In this document: in pieces, positions 15,723 to 25,123 of the stretch
How positions within the stretch are numbered: position 1 is the first letter of the stretch
Layout: every line of letters begins with the position of its first letter
Source: Erysipelotrichaceae bacterium
GTDB taxonomy: Bacteria > Bacillota_I > Bacilli_A > Erysipelotrichales > Coprobacillaceae
DNA length: 36,198 nt
Assembly: GCA_018365815.1 (NCBI GenBank)
Contig: JAGZJH010000024.1
Location: 1 to 36,198, forward strand
Direction of reading: 5' to 3'
Notes under the pieces: generated by a model
The model's input: only the letters and a program-made list of their open reading frames with translations
Database searches by the model: none
What the model was told of the DNA's origin: nothing
Made by a program: the position numbers and the translations under genes

Positions 15723-18700
15723 CTAATTTCCACCTTTAAAATATTTTACACCAGCTTCAAAAATTAATTGGTCCATTTCACCGTAAATATTTTTGAAACG
15801 ATTTTCACCTTGACGTTCACTATGTGCCATTTTTCCAATCACACGACCATCTTTTGAGATAATTCCTTCAATCGCACACATTGAGCCATTTGGATTGAAT
15901 GGTGAAACCATTGTTGGTTGATTATTTTCGTCAACATATTGTGTAAATACTTGTCCATTTTCAAATAATTCTTCAATCACATGTTGAGGAGCGATGAAAC
16001 GTCCTTCTCCATGAGAAATTGGGACTGTATGAATATCACCCACATTAACATTAGCAAGCCATGGTGATTTTACACTTGAAATACGAGTGTTTACCATTTG
16101 TGATAAATGGCGACCAATTGTGTTGAAAGTTAAAGTTGCATCATCTTTTGTTAATTCTTGAATTTTACCATATGGTAATAATCCTAATTTAATTAACGCT
16201 TGGAATCCATTACAAATACCAATCATTAAACCGTCTCTGTTTTCTAATAAATCAGTAATAGCTGCTTTTAAACGAGGATTTCTTAAAACTGTCGCAATAA
16301 ATTTACCAGAACCCTCTGGTTCATCACCAGCAGAAAAACCTCCTGGAATCATGACGATATTTGCAGTTTTAATGGCAGTTTCTAAATCATCAATAGAGTT
16401 TTTAATATCATCTGCAGTTTTATTACGTACAATGACTAATTCAACTTCTGCTCCTGCTTTTTCAAATGCACGTTTTGAATCATATTCACAGTTAGTTCCT
16501 GGGAATACTGGAATCACTACTTTTGGTGTTTCAACGATTACTTTTGCTTTTAAAGCACTTCTTTCATGACAATCTTTAATAATCATTTGAGATGTTGAAG
16601 CTTTTTGTGTTGTTGGATAAACCTTATCTAACACTTCAATATTTGCTTGATAAGCTTCATCTAATGAAATACTTTCTTCTTTATAAGATAACACAGCATG
16701 ATCTACAGTAGTGGCAACCACACGTACATTTTCCAACCCCTTAACAACATCTTCATTTTCAACTTCAATGACAATATTACCATAATTATTGGCTGTTAAG
16801 TCTTCTAATGTTAAAGTCGTGTCAAATTGTACTCCGATATTATTTCCAAAAGCCATTTTACTTACTGCTTCAATTAAACCACCTGATTTAACTGTATAAG
16901 CACTATAAACTTTGCTTTCCTCCATTAATTTAGCGACTTGATCAAATTGTAATTGCATTTGTTTAAAATCAAATAAATGGAATTCGTCTTTAACTAATTG
17001 AACTTCTACTAAAATATGTCCACTCGCTTTTAATTCAGGAGTCATTACTTTTTCAACATCTTGTGATACGATAGCAAAAGAAACTAATGTAGGTGGAACA
17101 CTGATGTCTTCAAATGAACCAGACATACTATCTTTCCCTCCAATTGAAGGTAAGTTAAGCTCTTTTTGGGCAGTAAAAGCACCTAATAAAGCTGCCATTG
17201 GTTTACCCCAACGAGTAGGTTCATTTAATAATTTTTCAAAATATTCTTGGAAACTAAATCTAATTTTATGATAATCACCACCCATTGCCACAATTTTAGC
17301 GACAGATTCAACAACTGCATAAATTGCCCCATGATATGGTGACCATGTAGAAATTTTAGGATCATAACCATAACTCATAAGTGAAGCAGTCGTTGTTTCT
17401 TTACCTAAAACCGGAATTAAAGCTGCCATTCCTTCTGTTTCAGTTCTTAATGTTTTCCCACCATAAGGAGATAATACTGTTCCATTTCCAATTGATGAGT
17501 CAAAACGTTCAACCAATCCTTTTTGTGATGCTACTGCTAAGTCTGATAACACTTCCTTAGTTGTAGCTACAAAACTTCCGTGATTTTCACGATTAAAAGG
17601 TGTATTGTTAAAATCTGGTAATGTAATTTTAACATCTTGATAACGTTTAGCACCAGCCGCATCTAAAAACTCGCGATCAATATCAACAATAGTTTGCCCA
17701 TTATGATGCATCACTAAACTTGGTTTTTCAGTAACAGTTGCCACTTGAACCACTTCTAAGTTTTCTAAAGCACACGCTTCTTTAATAAAGGCTTCATCTT
17801 CTTTTTTAATGACAATAGCCATTCTTTCTTGTGATTCAGAAACAGCTAATTCTGTTCCTGTTAAACCTTCATATTTTTTTAGAACATTATCTAATTCAAT
17901 TTCAAGTCCTGGGGCTAATTCACCTACAGCTACACATACCCCTCCAGCTCCAAAGTCATTACATCTAACAATTTTTTTAGAAACTTCTGCATTTCTAAAT
18001 AGACGTTGAATTTTTCTTTCTTCAACAGGATTTCCTTTTTGAACTTCCGCTCCTGCTGTTTCAATTGATTTTATATCGTGAGATTTAGATGAACCAGTCG
18101 CACCACCGACACCATCACGACCAGTACGTCCACCGATTAATAAAACAATTTGTCCAGGTTCAGGAATATCACGAATAACTTGTTCTTTTGGTGCAGCTGC
18201 AACAACTGCTCCAAGTTCCATACGTTTAGCAATATAACCTTCATCATAGATTTCATGAACATAACCAGTCGTTAAACCGATTTGATTTCCATAAGAAGAA
18301 AAACCATGTGCTGCTTCACGACAAATTTTACTTTGAGGTAATTTACCTTTCATAGTATCTTCAATTGCAACACGTGGATCACCTGCTCCGGTGATACGCA
18401 TTGATTGATAAACATAGGCACGTCCTGATAATGGATCACGAATAGCACCACCTAAACAAGTCGCAGCCCCACCAAATGGTTCAATTTCAGTTGGGTGGTT
18501 ATGTGTTTCATTTTTAAACATTAATAACCATTGTTCTTCACCCTGGTTAGTTTTCACAGTTATCTCAACTGAACACGCATTAATTTCTTCAGAAACTTCC
18601 AAATCATCAAGCATTCCATTTTTTCTTAGTTCTTTCATTGAAATCGTCGCTAAATCCATTAATGTCATCGGACGAGTTGTTTCAATTCCATAAACATAAT

Positions 18701-19475
18701 GACGACTTGCTTTATAAGATTCAATATCTTTAGCTAAAATTTCTTTAAAACGTCCTTCTTCAATTTCAATTCCAGTTAATACAGTACTAAAAGTTGTATG
18801 ACGACAGTGATCTGACCAATAAGTATCTAAAACTTTAATTTCTGTTTCAGTAGGATTACGTTTTTTAGAAATGAAATAATCTTGAGTGACTTTTAAATCA
18901 TCATAATTCATTGCTAAACCTTGACTTACGACAAAGTCTTCTAATCCTTGTTTGTCCAATTCATTAAATCCTTCAATCACCGGTACACTTGCAACACTTG
19001 TCACTTCATCTTCTAAATTTTCAAATTTATCTAATGAAGCAATTCTTTGATCGACAGGATTGATTAAATAGTGTTGAATTTTAGTTAAATCTTCTTCACT
19101 GATGTTTCCAGTTAATACAAAAACCCTTGCACATTTCACTTTTACAGATGTTTCTCCAGTTAAAAGTTCAAAACATTGTTTAGTTGAATCTGCACGTTGG
19201 TCATATTGACCTGGTAAATATTCAATTGCAAATATTTTTGCATTTTCATTTGTATAATCTTCTAAATAAACATCATCTACCATTGGTTCAGATAAAATTG
19301 TTGGAATGGCTTGATTTAAAGTTTCCTCACTTACGCCTTGAACATCATAACGGTTAAGAATGCTTAATGTTTCAATATTTGTTAAACCTAATTCTTCTTT
19401 TAAACGATGTTGAATTTCTTTTGCTTCAACAGCTTCTTCTTTTCTTTTTTCTACATATACTCGATATACTTTCAT
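15723..19475 (-). CDS. purL: Phosphoribosylformylglycinamidine synthase, single-chain clostridial type
   Basis: Converts FGAR, glutamine and ATP to FGAM. At 1250 residues it joins in one chain what Bacillus splits into PurS, PurL and PurQ. The order is an N-terminal PurS-like part (1-160), two AIRS-type ATP domains with HNHPTEIEPFGGAAT near 330 and GIGGKDS-type segments (SIGGKDSMSGS near 780), then a C-terminal class I glutamine amidotransferase (about 990-1250) with VFPGTNCEYDS, the nucleophile cysteine in IGICNGFQ and the partner His in SHGEGRF. It follows purD by 11 bases with an AGAGAGG ribosome site. The N-terminus VYVEKRKEEAVEAKEIQ fits the clostridial PurL subgroup. Confidence 0.96.
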   Translation of the reverse strand: MKVYRVYVEKRKEEAVEAKEIQHRLKEELGLTNIETLSILNRYDVQGVSEETLNQAIPTILSEPMVDDVYLEDYTNENAKIFAIEYLPGQYDQRADSTKQCFELLTGETSVKVKCARVFVLTGNISEEDLTKIQHYLINPVDQRIASLDKFENLEDEVTSVASVPVIEGFNELDKQGLEDFVVSQGLAMNYDDLKVTQDYFISKKRNPTETEIKVLDTYWSDHCRHTTFSTVLTGIEIEEGRFKEILAKDIESYKASRHYVYGIETTRPMTLMDLATISMKELRKNGMLDDLEVSEEINACSVEITVKTNQGEEQWLLMFKNETHNHPTEIEPFGGAATCLGGAIRDPLSGRAYVYQSMRITGAGDPRVAIEDTMKGKLPQSKICREAAHGFSSYGNQIGLTTGYVHEIYDEGYIAKRMELGAVVAAAPKEQVIRDIPEPGQIVLLIGGRTGRDGVGGATGSSKSHDIKSIETAGAEVQKGNPVEERKIQRLFRNAEVSKKIVRCNDFGAGGVCVAVGELAPGLEIELDNVLKKYEGLTGTELAVSESQERMAIVIKKEDEAFIKEACALENLEVVQVATVTEKPSLVMHHNGQTIVDIDREFLDAAGAKRYQDVKITLPDFNNTPFNRENHGSFVATTKEVLSDLAVASQKGLVERFDSSIGNGTVLSPYGGKTLRTETEGMAALIPVLGKETTTASLMSYGYDPKISTWSPYHGAIYAVVESVAKIVAMGGDYHKIRFSFQEYFEKLLNEPTRWGKPMAALLGAFTAQKELNLPSIGGKDSMSGSFEDISVPPTLVSFAIVSQDVEKVMTPELKASGHILVEVQLVKDEFHLFDFKQMQLQFDQVAKLMEESKVYSAYTVKSGGLIEAVSKMAFGNNIGVQFDTTLTLEDLTANNYGNIVIEVENEDVVKGLENVRVVATTVDHAVLSYKEESISLDEAYQANIEVLDKVYPTTQKASTSQMIIKDCHERSALKAKVIVETPKVVIPVFPGTNCEYDSKRAFEKAGAEVELVIVRNKTADDIKNSIDDLETAIKTANIVMIPGGFSAGDEPEGSGKFIATVLRNPRLKAAITDLLENRDGLMIGICNGFQALIKLGLLPYGKIQELTKDDATLTFNTIGRHLSQMVNTRISSVKSPWLANVNVGDIHTVPISHGEGRFIAPQHVIEELFENGQVFTQYVDENNQPTMVSPFNPNGSMCAIEGIISKDGRVIGKMAHSERQGENRFKNIYGEMDQLIFEAGVKYFKGGN

Positions 19476-19486
19476 AGTTACCTCTC

Positions 19487-20743
19487 TTATATTAGACCAA
19501 TATCTTTGCGATAATATTTACCTTCAAAATCAATAATATTAGCTGCTTCATACACTTTTTGACGAGTTTGTTCTAACGAATCTCCTAAAGCACAAATATT
19601 TAATACACGTCCACCATTTGTAACGATTTTTCCTTCGTCATTAAACGCAGTTCCGGCATGGAAAATAACAATATCATCACTGACTTGATCTAAGTTATGA
19701 ATTTCTAAACCTTTAACATAACTTCCCGGATAACCTTTAGAAGCTAACACTAAACAAGTAGCAAATTCTTTTTTCCATTTCACTTCAACTTGATCTAATT
19801 GATATTTAGATACGGCTTCCATAATTTCAAATAAATCTGTATCTAAACGAAGTAAAATCGATTGTGTTTCTGGATCACCAAAACGTACATTAAATTCTAA
19901 CACTTTCGCTTTATTATTTTCAATCATTAAACCAATAAATACAACTCCTCGATAATCCATTTGATCTGCTTCAAGACCTTTCATAAATGGTTCTAAAATA
20001 GTTGTTTTGATTGTTTCTTCCATCCCTTCAACCATAAATGGATTAGGAGATACAGTTCCCATTCCACCAGTATTAGGTCCTTTATTACCATCATAAATTT
20101 GTTTATGATCTTTTGCATAAACCATCGGTACAATTGTTTTACCATCAGTAAAACATAGTAACGAACATTCAAATCCGGTTAAAAATTCTTCTAGTACCAC
20201 TTTATTTCCGGCATTTCCTAATGATTTATCAAGCATCATTGTTTTTAATGTTTCTTTAGCAACTGTTTCATTTTCACAAATGACAACTCCTTTACCAGCT
20301 GCAAGTCCATCTGCTTTAATAACTAACGGATAAGTAAACATTTTTAAAGCTTCAATCGCTTCATCAAAACTGTTGACTTCTTTATAATTAGCAGTAGGAA
20401 TGTGATGTCTTATCATAAAATCTTTAGAGAATGCTTTACTTCCTTCTAAAGATGCGGCTAATTTTTGAGGTCCAAAAACAGCACACCCATTTGCTTCTAA
20501 ATCATCTGCTAAACCACAACATAATGGATCTTCCGGTCCGATAACTGTAAAGTCGATATGATTCTCTTTTACAAATTTAATGATCATTTCTTTATCTGTT
20601 ACACTGCCTTGATGACAAATTCCAATAGAAGCAATTCCAGGATTACCCGGAATTGCATGAATTTCAGTTACCTTTGGGCTTTTATGTAACGCATAAGCAA
20701 TCGCATGTTCACGACCGCCACCACCAATGATTAATACTTTCAT
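19487..20743 (-). CDS. purD: Phosphoribosylamine-glycine ligase (GAR synthetase)
   Basis: Joins phosphoribosylamine to glycine using ATP, the second purine step. Its substrate comes from PurF, which is not encoded in this operon. The 418-residue ATP-grasp protein shows the N-terminal motif GGGGREHA (7-14), the ATP-binding loop KADGLAAGKGVV (about 143-154), the signature NTGGMGTVSP near 220, and metal ligands in EFNVRFGDPE near 285. It begins 9 bases after the purH stop and is followed closely by purL. Confidence 0.96.
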   Translation of the reverse strand: MKVLIIGGGGREHAIAYALHKSPKVTEIHAIPGNPGIASIGICHQGSVTDKEMIIKFVKENHIDFTVIGPEDPLCCGLADDLEANGCAVFGPQKLAASLEGSKAFSKDFMIRHHIPTANYKEVNSFDEAIEALKMFTYPLVIKADGLAAGKGVVICENETVAKETLKTMMLDKSLGNAGNKVVLEEFLTGFECSLLCFTDGKTIVPMVYAKDHKQIYDGNKGPNTGGMGTVSPNPFMVEGMEETIKTTILEPFMKGLEADQMDYRGVVFIGLMIENNKAKVLEFNVRFGDPETQSILLRLDTDLFEIMEAVSKYQLDQVEVKWKKEFATCLVLASKGYPGSYVKGLEIHNLDQVSDDIVIFHAGTAFNDEGKIVTNGGRVLNICALGDSLEQTRQKVYEAANIIDFEGKYYRKDIGLI

Positions 20744-20752
20744 ACTTGCCTC

Positions 20753-22279
20753 CTAATGTCTAAAGTGTCTATATCCATTAAATACCATTGGAATATCGTG
20801 TTCATTACAAAAATCAATTGAATCTTGATCTCTTACGCTTCCTCCAGGTTGGATAATTGCACTAATACCTGCTTTATATGCAGTTTCAACACAATCAGCA
20901 AATGGGAAAAATGCATCACTGGCTAAAACTGAATTGTTGAAATCTTTATCAGGATTATTATGAATTGCATTTTCTAATGCCCATACACGTGAAGTTTGTC
21001 CTCCACCAATCGCTAGAGTGACACCGTTTTTAACGATACAAATTGCATTAGATTTTACAAATTTAACGACTTTCATTCCAAATTCCATATCTGTTAATTG
21101 TTCTTTAGTTGGTGCTTTTTGAGTCACGACTTGCATTTCTTTAATCATTTTATCATTAATATCCTGAACTAAAACTTTACCTTCTAAATATTTAATATCA
21201 TATTTAGCTTCTCTGACAGATAAATTTTTCAATTTTAAAATACGTAAGTTTTTCTTTTTCTTTAATACTTCTAATGCTTCATCATCATAATCAGGAGCAG
21301 CGATTATTTCTAAGAAAGTTTTTTTCATTTCTAATGCAGTTTCTTTATCGATTTTATAATTCACTGCTATAATTCCACCAAAAATTGATTGAGGATCTGC
21401 TTCATATGCTTTTTTATAAGACTCATAACCAGTTTGACCGATGGCTACCCCACAAGGCGTTGAATGTTTAATAGCCGCAGTGACGATTTGATCTTCAAAT
21501 TCTCTAACAAGTGCTACAGCACCGTATAAATCATTTACGTTATTAAATGAAATTTCTTTTCCGTTTAATTGTTCATAATCTAATAATGAATGTTGAACAA
21601 ATGGATCAACATAGGCATTTGCTCTTTGTTGCGAATTTTCACCATATCTTAAATGTTCAGTCTTTTTAAGTGAAATGTTTAAAATTTCAGGGAAATCATC
21701 ACCTACGATTGAAGCAAAGTAACGAGAAATCATTGCATCATAACTACCTGTTAAACTAAATGCTTTATAAGCGAGATTTAATCTAAAATTATAATCATCT
21801 TTTTCTTCTTTTAAAGTTTCAATAACATTTTGATAATCACTAGGATCTGTAACGATTAAAACATCTTTAAAATTTTTAGCTGCTGAACGAATCATCGAAG
21901 GTCCACCAATATCAATGTTTTCAATCATATCTTCAATAGGTTTACCTGCTTTTAAAGCTTTTTCAAATTCATATAAATTAACACATACTAAATCAATAGG
22001 TGCAATGTTCATTTGTTTAACAGTTTCAACATGTTTTTCAACATCTCTTCTAAATAATAAACCACCATGGACATTAGGATGTAAAGTTTTAACTCTACCA
22101 TCTAAAATTTCAGGAAAGCCTGTCACCTCATCGATGGCGATACATTCTATTCCTGATTCTTCTAATTGTTTCATTGTTCCTCCAGTAGAAACAATTTCAA
22201 AACCTAATTGACTTAAATTTGAAGCAAATTCAATTACTCCTGTTTTATCAGTGACACTAATTAACGCTCTTTTTTTCAT
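20753..22279 (-). CDS. purH: Bifunctional AICAR transformylase / IMP cyclohydrolase
   Basis: Carries out the last two steps to IMP. The N-terminal MGS-like cyclohydrolase domain (1-195) has STGGTMKQLE and KTLHPNVHGGLL (64-75). The C-terminal AICAR transformylase domain has the catalytic Lys-His pair in AIKHSTPCG (about 265) and the end motifs SDAFFPFAD and QPGGSVRD. It uses 10-formyl-THF, which fhs at the head of the operon can supply. The length, 508 residues, is standard. The ATG overlaps the purN stop by four bases (ATGA). Confidence 0.96.
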   Translation of the reverse strand: MKKRALISVTDKTGVIEFASNLSQLGFEIVSTGGTMKQLEESGIECIAIDEVTGFPEILDGRVKTLHPNVHGGLLFRRDVEKHVETVKQMNIAPIDLVCVNLYEFEKALKAGKPIEDMIENIDIGGPSMIRSAAKNFKDVLIVTDPSDYQNVIETLKEEKDDYNFRLNLAYKAFSLTGSYDAMISRYFASIVGDDFPEILNISLKKTEHLRYGENSQQRANAYVDPFVQHSLLDYEQLNGKEISFNNVNDLYGAVALVREFEDQIVTAAIKHSTPCGVAIGQTGYESYKKAYEADPQSIFGGIIAVNYKIDKETALEMKKTFLEIIAAPDYDDEALEVLKKKKNLRILKLKNLSVREAKYDIKYLEGKVLVQDINDKMIKEMQVVTQKAPTKEQLTDMEFGMKVVKFVKSNAICIVKNGVTLAIGGGQTSRVWALENAIHNNPDKDFNNSVLASDAFFPFADCVETAYKAGISAIIQPGGSVRDQDSIDFCNEHDIPMVFNGYRHFRH

Positions 22280-22869
22280 TTAATGATTGTCCTTCCTTTA
22301 TCAATGATTATTCTATTTTCGCAATATAATTTAACTGCTAAGGGTAAAATACGGTGTTCAATTTCTAAAACTCTGTTTTGAATTTCTTCTGCCGTATTTA
22401 AATCACTAATATCCACTGCTTCTTGAAGAATAATTGGTCCCCCGTCCACTTCTTCATTGACAAAATGAACTGTTGCCCCACTTACTTTTACCCCTCTTTT
22501 TAAAGCAGCTTCATGAACATGTAATCCATAATATCCAGCCCCACAAAAAGATGGGATTAATGAAGGGTGAATATTAATTATTTTATTTTTAAATGTCGTA
22601 ATAAATTTTTCAGATAATATCGCTAAATATCCAGCAAGCACAACTAAATCTACTTGTTCTTCTAATAATCGTGAAATCAATAACTCATCATTTTTATGAA
22701 TGACTTCAGTTTTAATATTAGCATGCATCGCACGTGTTAAACCATAAGCATTTTTACGATTTGAAACAACTAAAACAATTTCACCATTAATATATTGATC
22801 TTGACAATGATCAATAATGGACTGTAAATTAGTTCCGCCTCCAGATACTAACACAGCAATTTTTAGCAT
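22276..22869 (-). CDS. purN: Phosphoribosylglycinamide formyltransferase
   Basis: Transfers the formyl group of 10-formyl-THF to GAR. It is the folate-dependent type (not PurT). The phosphate loop VSGGGTNLQS is at 8-17 and the catalytic triad is visible as Asn99 and His101 in NIHPSLIPSF and Asp142 in VDGGPI. The length, 197 residues, fits. The start overlaps the end of purM by seven bases and the stop overlaps purH by four, so the three are translationally coupled. Confidence 0.96.
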   Translation of the reverse strand: MLKIAVLVSGGGTNLQSIIDHCQDQYINGEIVLVVSNRKNAYGLTRAMHANIKTEVIHKNDELLISRLLEEQVDLVVLAGYLAILSEKFITTFKNKIINIHPSLIPSFCGAGYYGLHVHEAALKRGVKVSGATVHFVNEEVDGGPIILQEAVDISDLNTAEEIQNRVLEIEHRILPLAVKLYCENRIIIDKGRTIIK

Positions 22870-23888
22870 AATTTAACTCCTTTTTGCCCTGCTTCAATAT
22901 ATCCAACTTCATAACATTTTTCGCCTGCTTTTTCAATGGCTGCCATTGTTCTTTCAACATCTTCTTTATTAACTGCAATGACCATTCCAAGTCCCATATT
23001 AAATGTGTTATACATCATACTTTCACTTATATTACCTGTTTTAGCAATTAGTTTAAAAATAGCTGGAACTTCATAACTGTTTTTATTAATGACAGCTAAT
23101 GCGTTTTCTGGTAACATTCTAGGAATATTTTCATCAAATCCCCCACCTGTAATATGTGAACAACCTTTGATTTTAACTCCAGCTTCTTTTACACTTTGTA
23201 ATGCTTTAACATAAATGCGAGTTGGTTCGATTAAAGCTTCGCCTAATGTTTTACCTAATTCTTCATAATATGTATTTAATGATTCTTTTGTAATTTCAAA
23301 AACTTTACGCACTAATGAAAAACCATTACTGTGAACACCACTTGAAGCAATTCCAATTAAAACATCTCCTTCTTGAATATCTTCACCAGTAATTATATCT
23401 TTTTTATCCACTACACCTACTGCAAATCCTGCTAAATCATAATCATCTTCAGGCATTAATCCAGGATGTTCAGCAGTTTCTCCACCTACTAATGCACAAT
23501 TAGAAAGTACACACCCTTTAGCCACACCACTTACAATAGTAGCGATTTTTTCAGGATAATTTTTCCCACATGCAATGTAATCTAAGAAGAATAACGGTTC
23601 ACCCCCAGAACAAGCAATATCATTCACACACATTGCAACTGCATCAATTCCAATAGTATCGTGTTTATCCATTACAAAGGCAAGTTTTACCTTTGTACCA
23701 CAACCATCAGTTCCTGAAAGTAATACAGGTTCTTCCATATTTTTAATTGCACTTAAATCAAAAGCACCTGCAAAACCACCAAGTCCCCCTAACACTTCAG
23801 GACGCATTGTTTGTTTTACATGAGTTTTCATTAATTCAACTGCTTTATATCCTGCTTCAATATCTACGCCAGCTTTTTTATAATCCAT
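22863..23888 (-). CDS. purM: Phosphoribosylformylglycinamidine cyclo-ligase (AIR synthetase)
   Basis: Closes the imidazole ring, FGAM to AIR, with ATP. The family motif LLSGTDGCGTKVK lies at about 57-68, and AMCVNDI, LVGGETAEHPG and ITGGGFDENIPRML follow in the usual order. It has 341 residues, normal for PurM. The ATG comes 11 bases after the purC stop with an AAGGAGAAC ribosome site. In most Firmicute operons purF lies between purC or purL and purM; here it is absent. Confidence 0.96.
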   Translation of the reverse strand: MDYKKAGVDIEAGYKAVELMKTHVKQTMRPEVLGGLGGFAGAFDLSAIKNMEEPVLLSGTDGCGTKVKLAFVMDKHDTIGIDAVAMCVNDIACSGGEPLFFLDYIACGKNYPEKIATIVSGVAKGCVLSNCALVGGETAEHPGLMPEDDYDLAGFAVGVVDKKDIITGEDIQEGDVLIGIASSGVHSNGFSLVRKVFEITKESLNTYYEELGKTLGEALIEPTRIYVKALQSVKEAGVKIKGCSHITGGGFDENIPRMLPENALAVINKNSYEVPAIFKLIAKTGNISESMMYNTFNMGLGMVIAVNKEDVERTMAAIEKAGEKCYEVGYIEAGQKGVKLC

Positions 23889-23899
23889 TTTTGTTCTCC

Positions 23900-24604
23900 T
23901 TATTTATTTTCCATTCTTGCAAGCACTGCTTTATATGTTTCAATTAAATCACCAATATCTTGTCTAAAGACATCTTTATCATATTTTTGATTAGTATCAA
24001 CGTCCCATAAACGACAACTATCAGGAGAAATTTCATCTGCCAATAAGATTTCGCCTTCTTTAGTTTTTCCAAACTCGATTTTAAAATCTACTAATTTCAA
24101 ATTCATACTCAAGAAAAATTGTTTAAGTAACTCATTAATTTTTAAAGTTGTTGTTTTAATATAGGCCAACTCCTCACGAGTCGCTAATTTTAATGCTACT
24201 GCATGATCATCATTAATTAGCGGATCACCATATTCATCATTTTTATAACTCATTTCAAAAATCGGTTCATCTAAAACCAACCCTTCAGGAGCACCTAATC
24301 GTTTACAAAAAGATCCGGTTGTAATATTACGAACAATCACTTCCAACGGAAAAATTTCAACTTTTTTAACTCGAATATCACGATCATTTATTTTTTCAAT
24401 CATATGTGTTTTAATTCTAGCTTCTTCTAACATATTAAAAATAATGCATGAAATTGTATTATTTAATACACCTTTACCTTCGAATTGGTCATGCTTTACA
24501 CCATTTCCTGCTGTAGCATCATCCTTATAATGAATTAGATATTCATCTTCTTTATCTGTTAAATAAACTTGTTTTGCTTTTCCTTCATATAGTAATTTTG
24601 ACAT
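23900..24604 (-). CDS. purC: SAICAR synthetase
   Basis: Condenses CAIR with aspartate using ATP. The 234-residue single-domain form begins with the family motif LLYEGKAKQVY, followed by RNITTGSFCKRLG (about 111-123) and the second signature LADEISPDSCRLWD near 187-200, which holds the metal and substrate ligands. It follows purE with a 14-base gap and an AAGGAGAT ribosome site. Nothing is unusual in it. Confidence 0.96.
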   Translation of the reverse strand: MSKLLYEGKAKQVYLTDKEDEYLIHYKDDATAGNGVKHDQFEGKGVLNNTISCIIFNMLEEARIKTHMIEKINDRDIRVKKVEIFPLEVIVRNITTGSFCKRLGAPEGLVLDEPIFEMSYKNDEYGDPLINDDHAVALKLATREELAYIKTTTLKINELLKQFFLSMNLKLVDFKIEFGKTKEGEILLADEISPDSCRLWDVDTNQKYDKDVFRQDIGDLIETYKAVLARMENK

Positions 24605-24618
24605 TGTTTAATATCTCC

Positions 24619-25107
24619 TTATTTGTATCTTTGAACTAATTCGTCATTTGCTTTTAAAGCATCATCCCTCATTTGTTGACGATGATTTAATAATTTTTCT
24701 TTTAATTCTTGATGATGAATAGCCATCATTTGTACTGCTAAAATAGCTGCATTTTTAGCGCCATCAATTGCTACAGTGGCTACTGGTATTCCAGAAGGCA
24801 TTTGCACAATTGAAAGTAATGCGTCCATACCATCTAAAGCAGAACCTTTAATTGGTACACCGATGACAGGTTTAATCGTTTGTGAAGCAATGACACCCGG
24901 TAAATGTGCTGCTTTTCCAGCTGCGGCAATAATAACTTCTGTTCCATCATTTTCAGTTTCTTTTAAAAATTCACTTAAAGCCTCATGTGCACGATGTGCA
25001 GAAAGTGCTCTTACACTTACTTCAACTCCAAATCCTTTTAAAAAATCAATTGCATCAGTTAGTTTAGGTAAATCACTGACTGATCCCATTACAATAGCTA
25101 CTTTCAT
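24619..25107 (-). CDS. purE: N5-carboxyaminoimidazole ribonucleotide mutase (class I PurE)
   Basis: Rearranges N5-CAIR to CAIR. The 162-residue protein has GSVSD (8-12), LSAHR (35-39), AAAGKAAHLPGV (61-72) and MPSGIPVATVAIDGAKNAA, the pattern of class I enzymes from clostridia. Class I PurE normally works with PurK, which makes N5-CAIR; no purK is in this operon, so it is either elsewhere or spontaneous carboxylation suffices. It begins 16 bases after the fhs stop with an AAGGAGAAC ribosome site. Confidence 0.95.
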   Translation of the reverse strand: MKVAIVMGSVSDLPKLTDAIDFLKGFGVEVSVRALSAHRAHEALSEFLKETENDGTEVIIAAAGKAAHLPGVIASQTIKPVIGVPIKGSALDGMDALLSIVQMPSGIPVATVAIDGAKNAAILAVQMMAIHHQELKEKLLNHRQQMRDDALKANDELVQRYK

Positions 25108-25123
25108 GTTGTTCTCCTTTTTT

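Noticed and set aside
16351..18009. Two antisense frames inside purL (near 16351-16569 and 17809-18009)
   Set aside because: They mirror the purL coding frame, lack ribosome sites and resemble no protein family.
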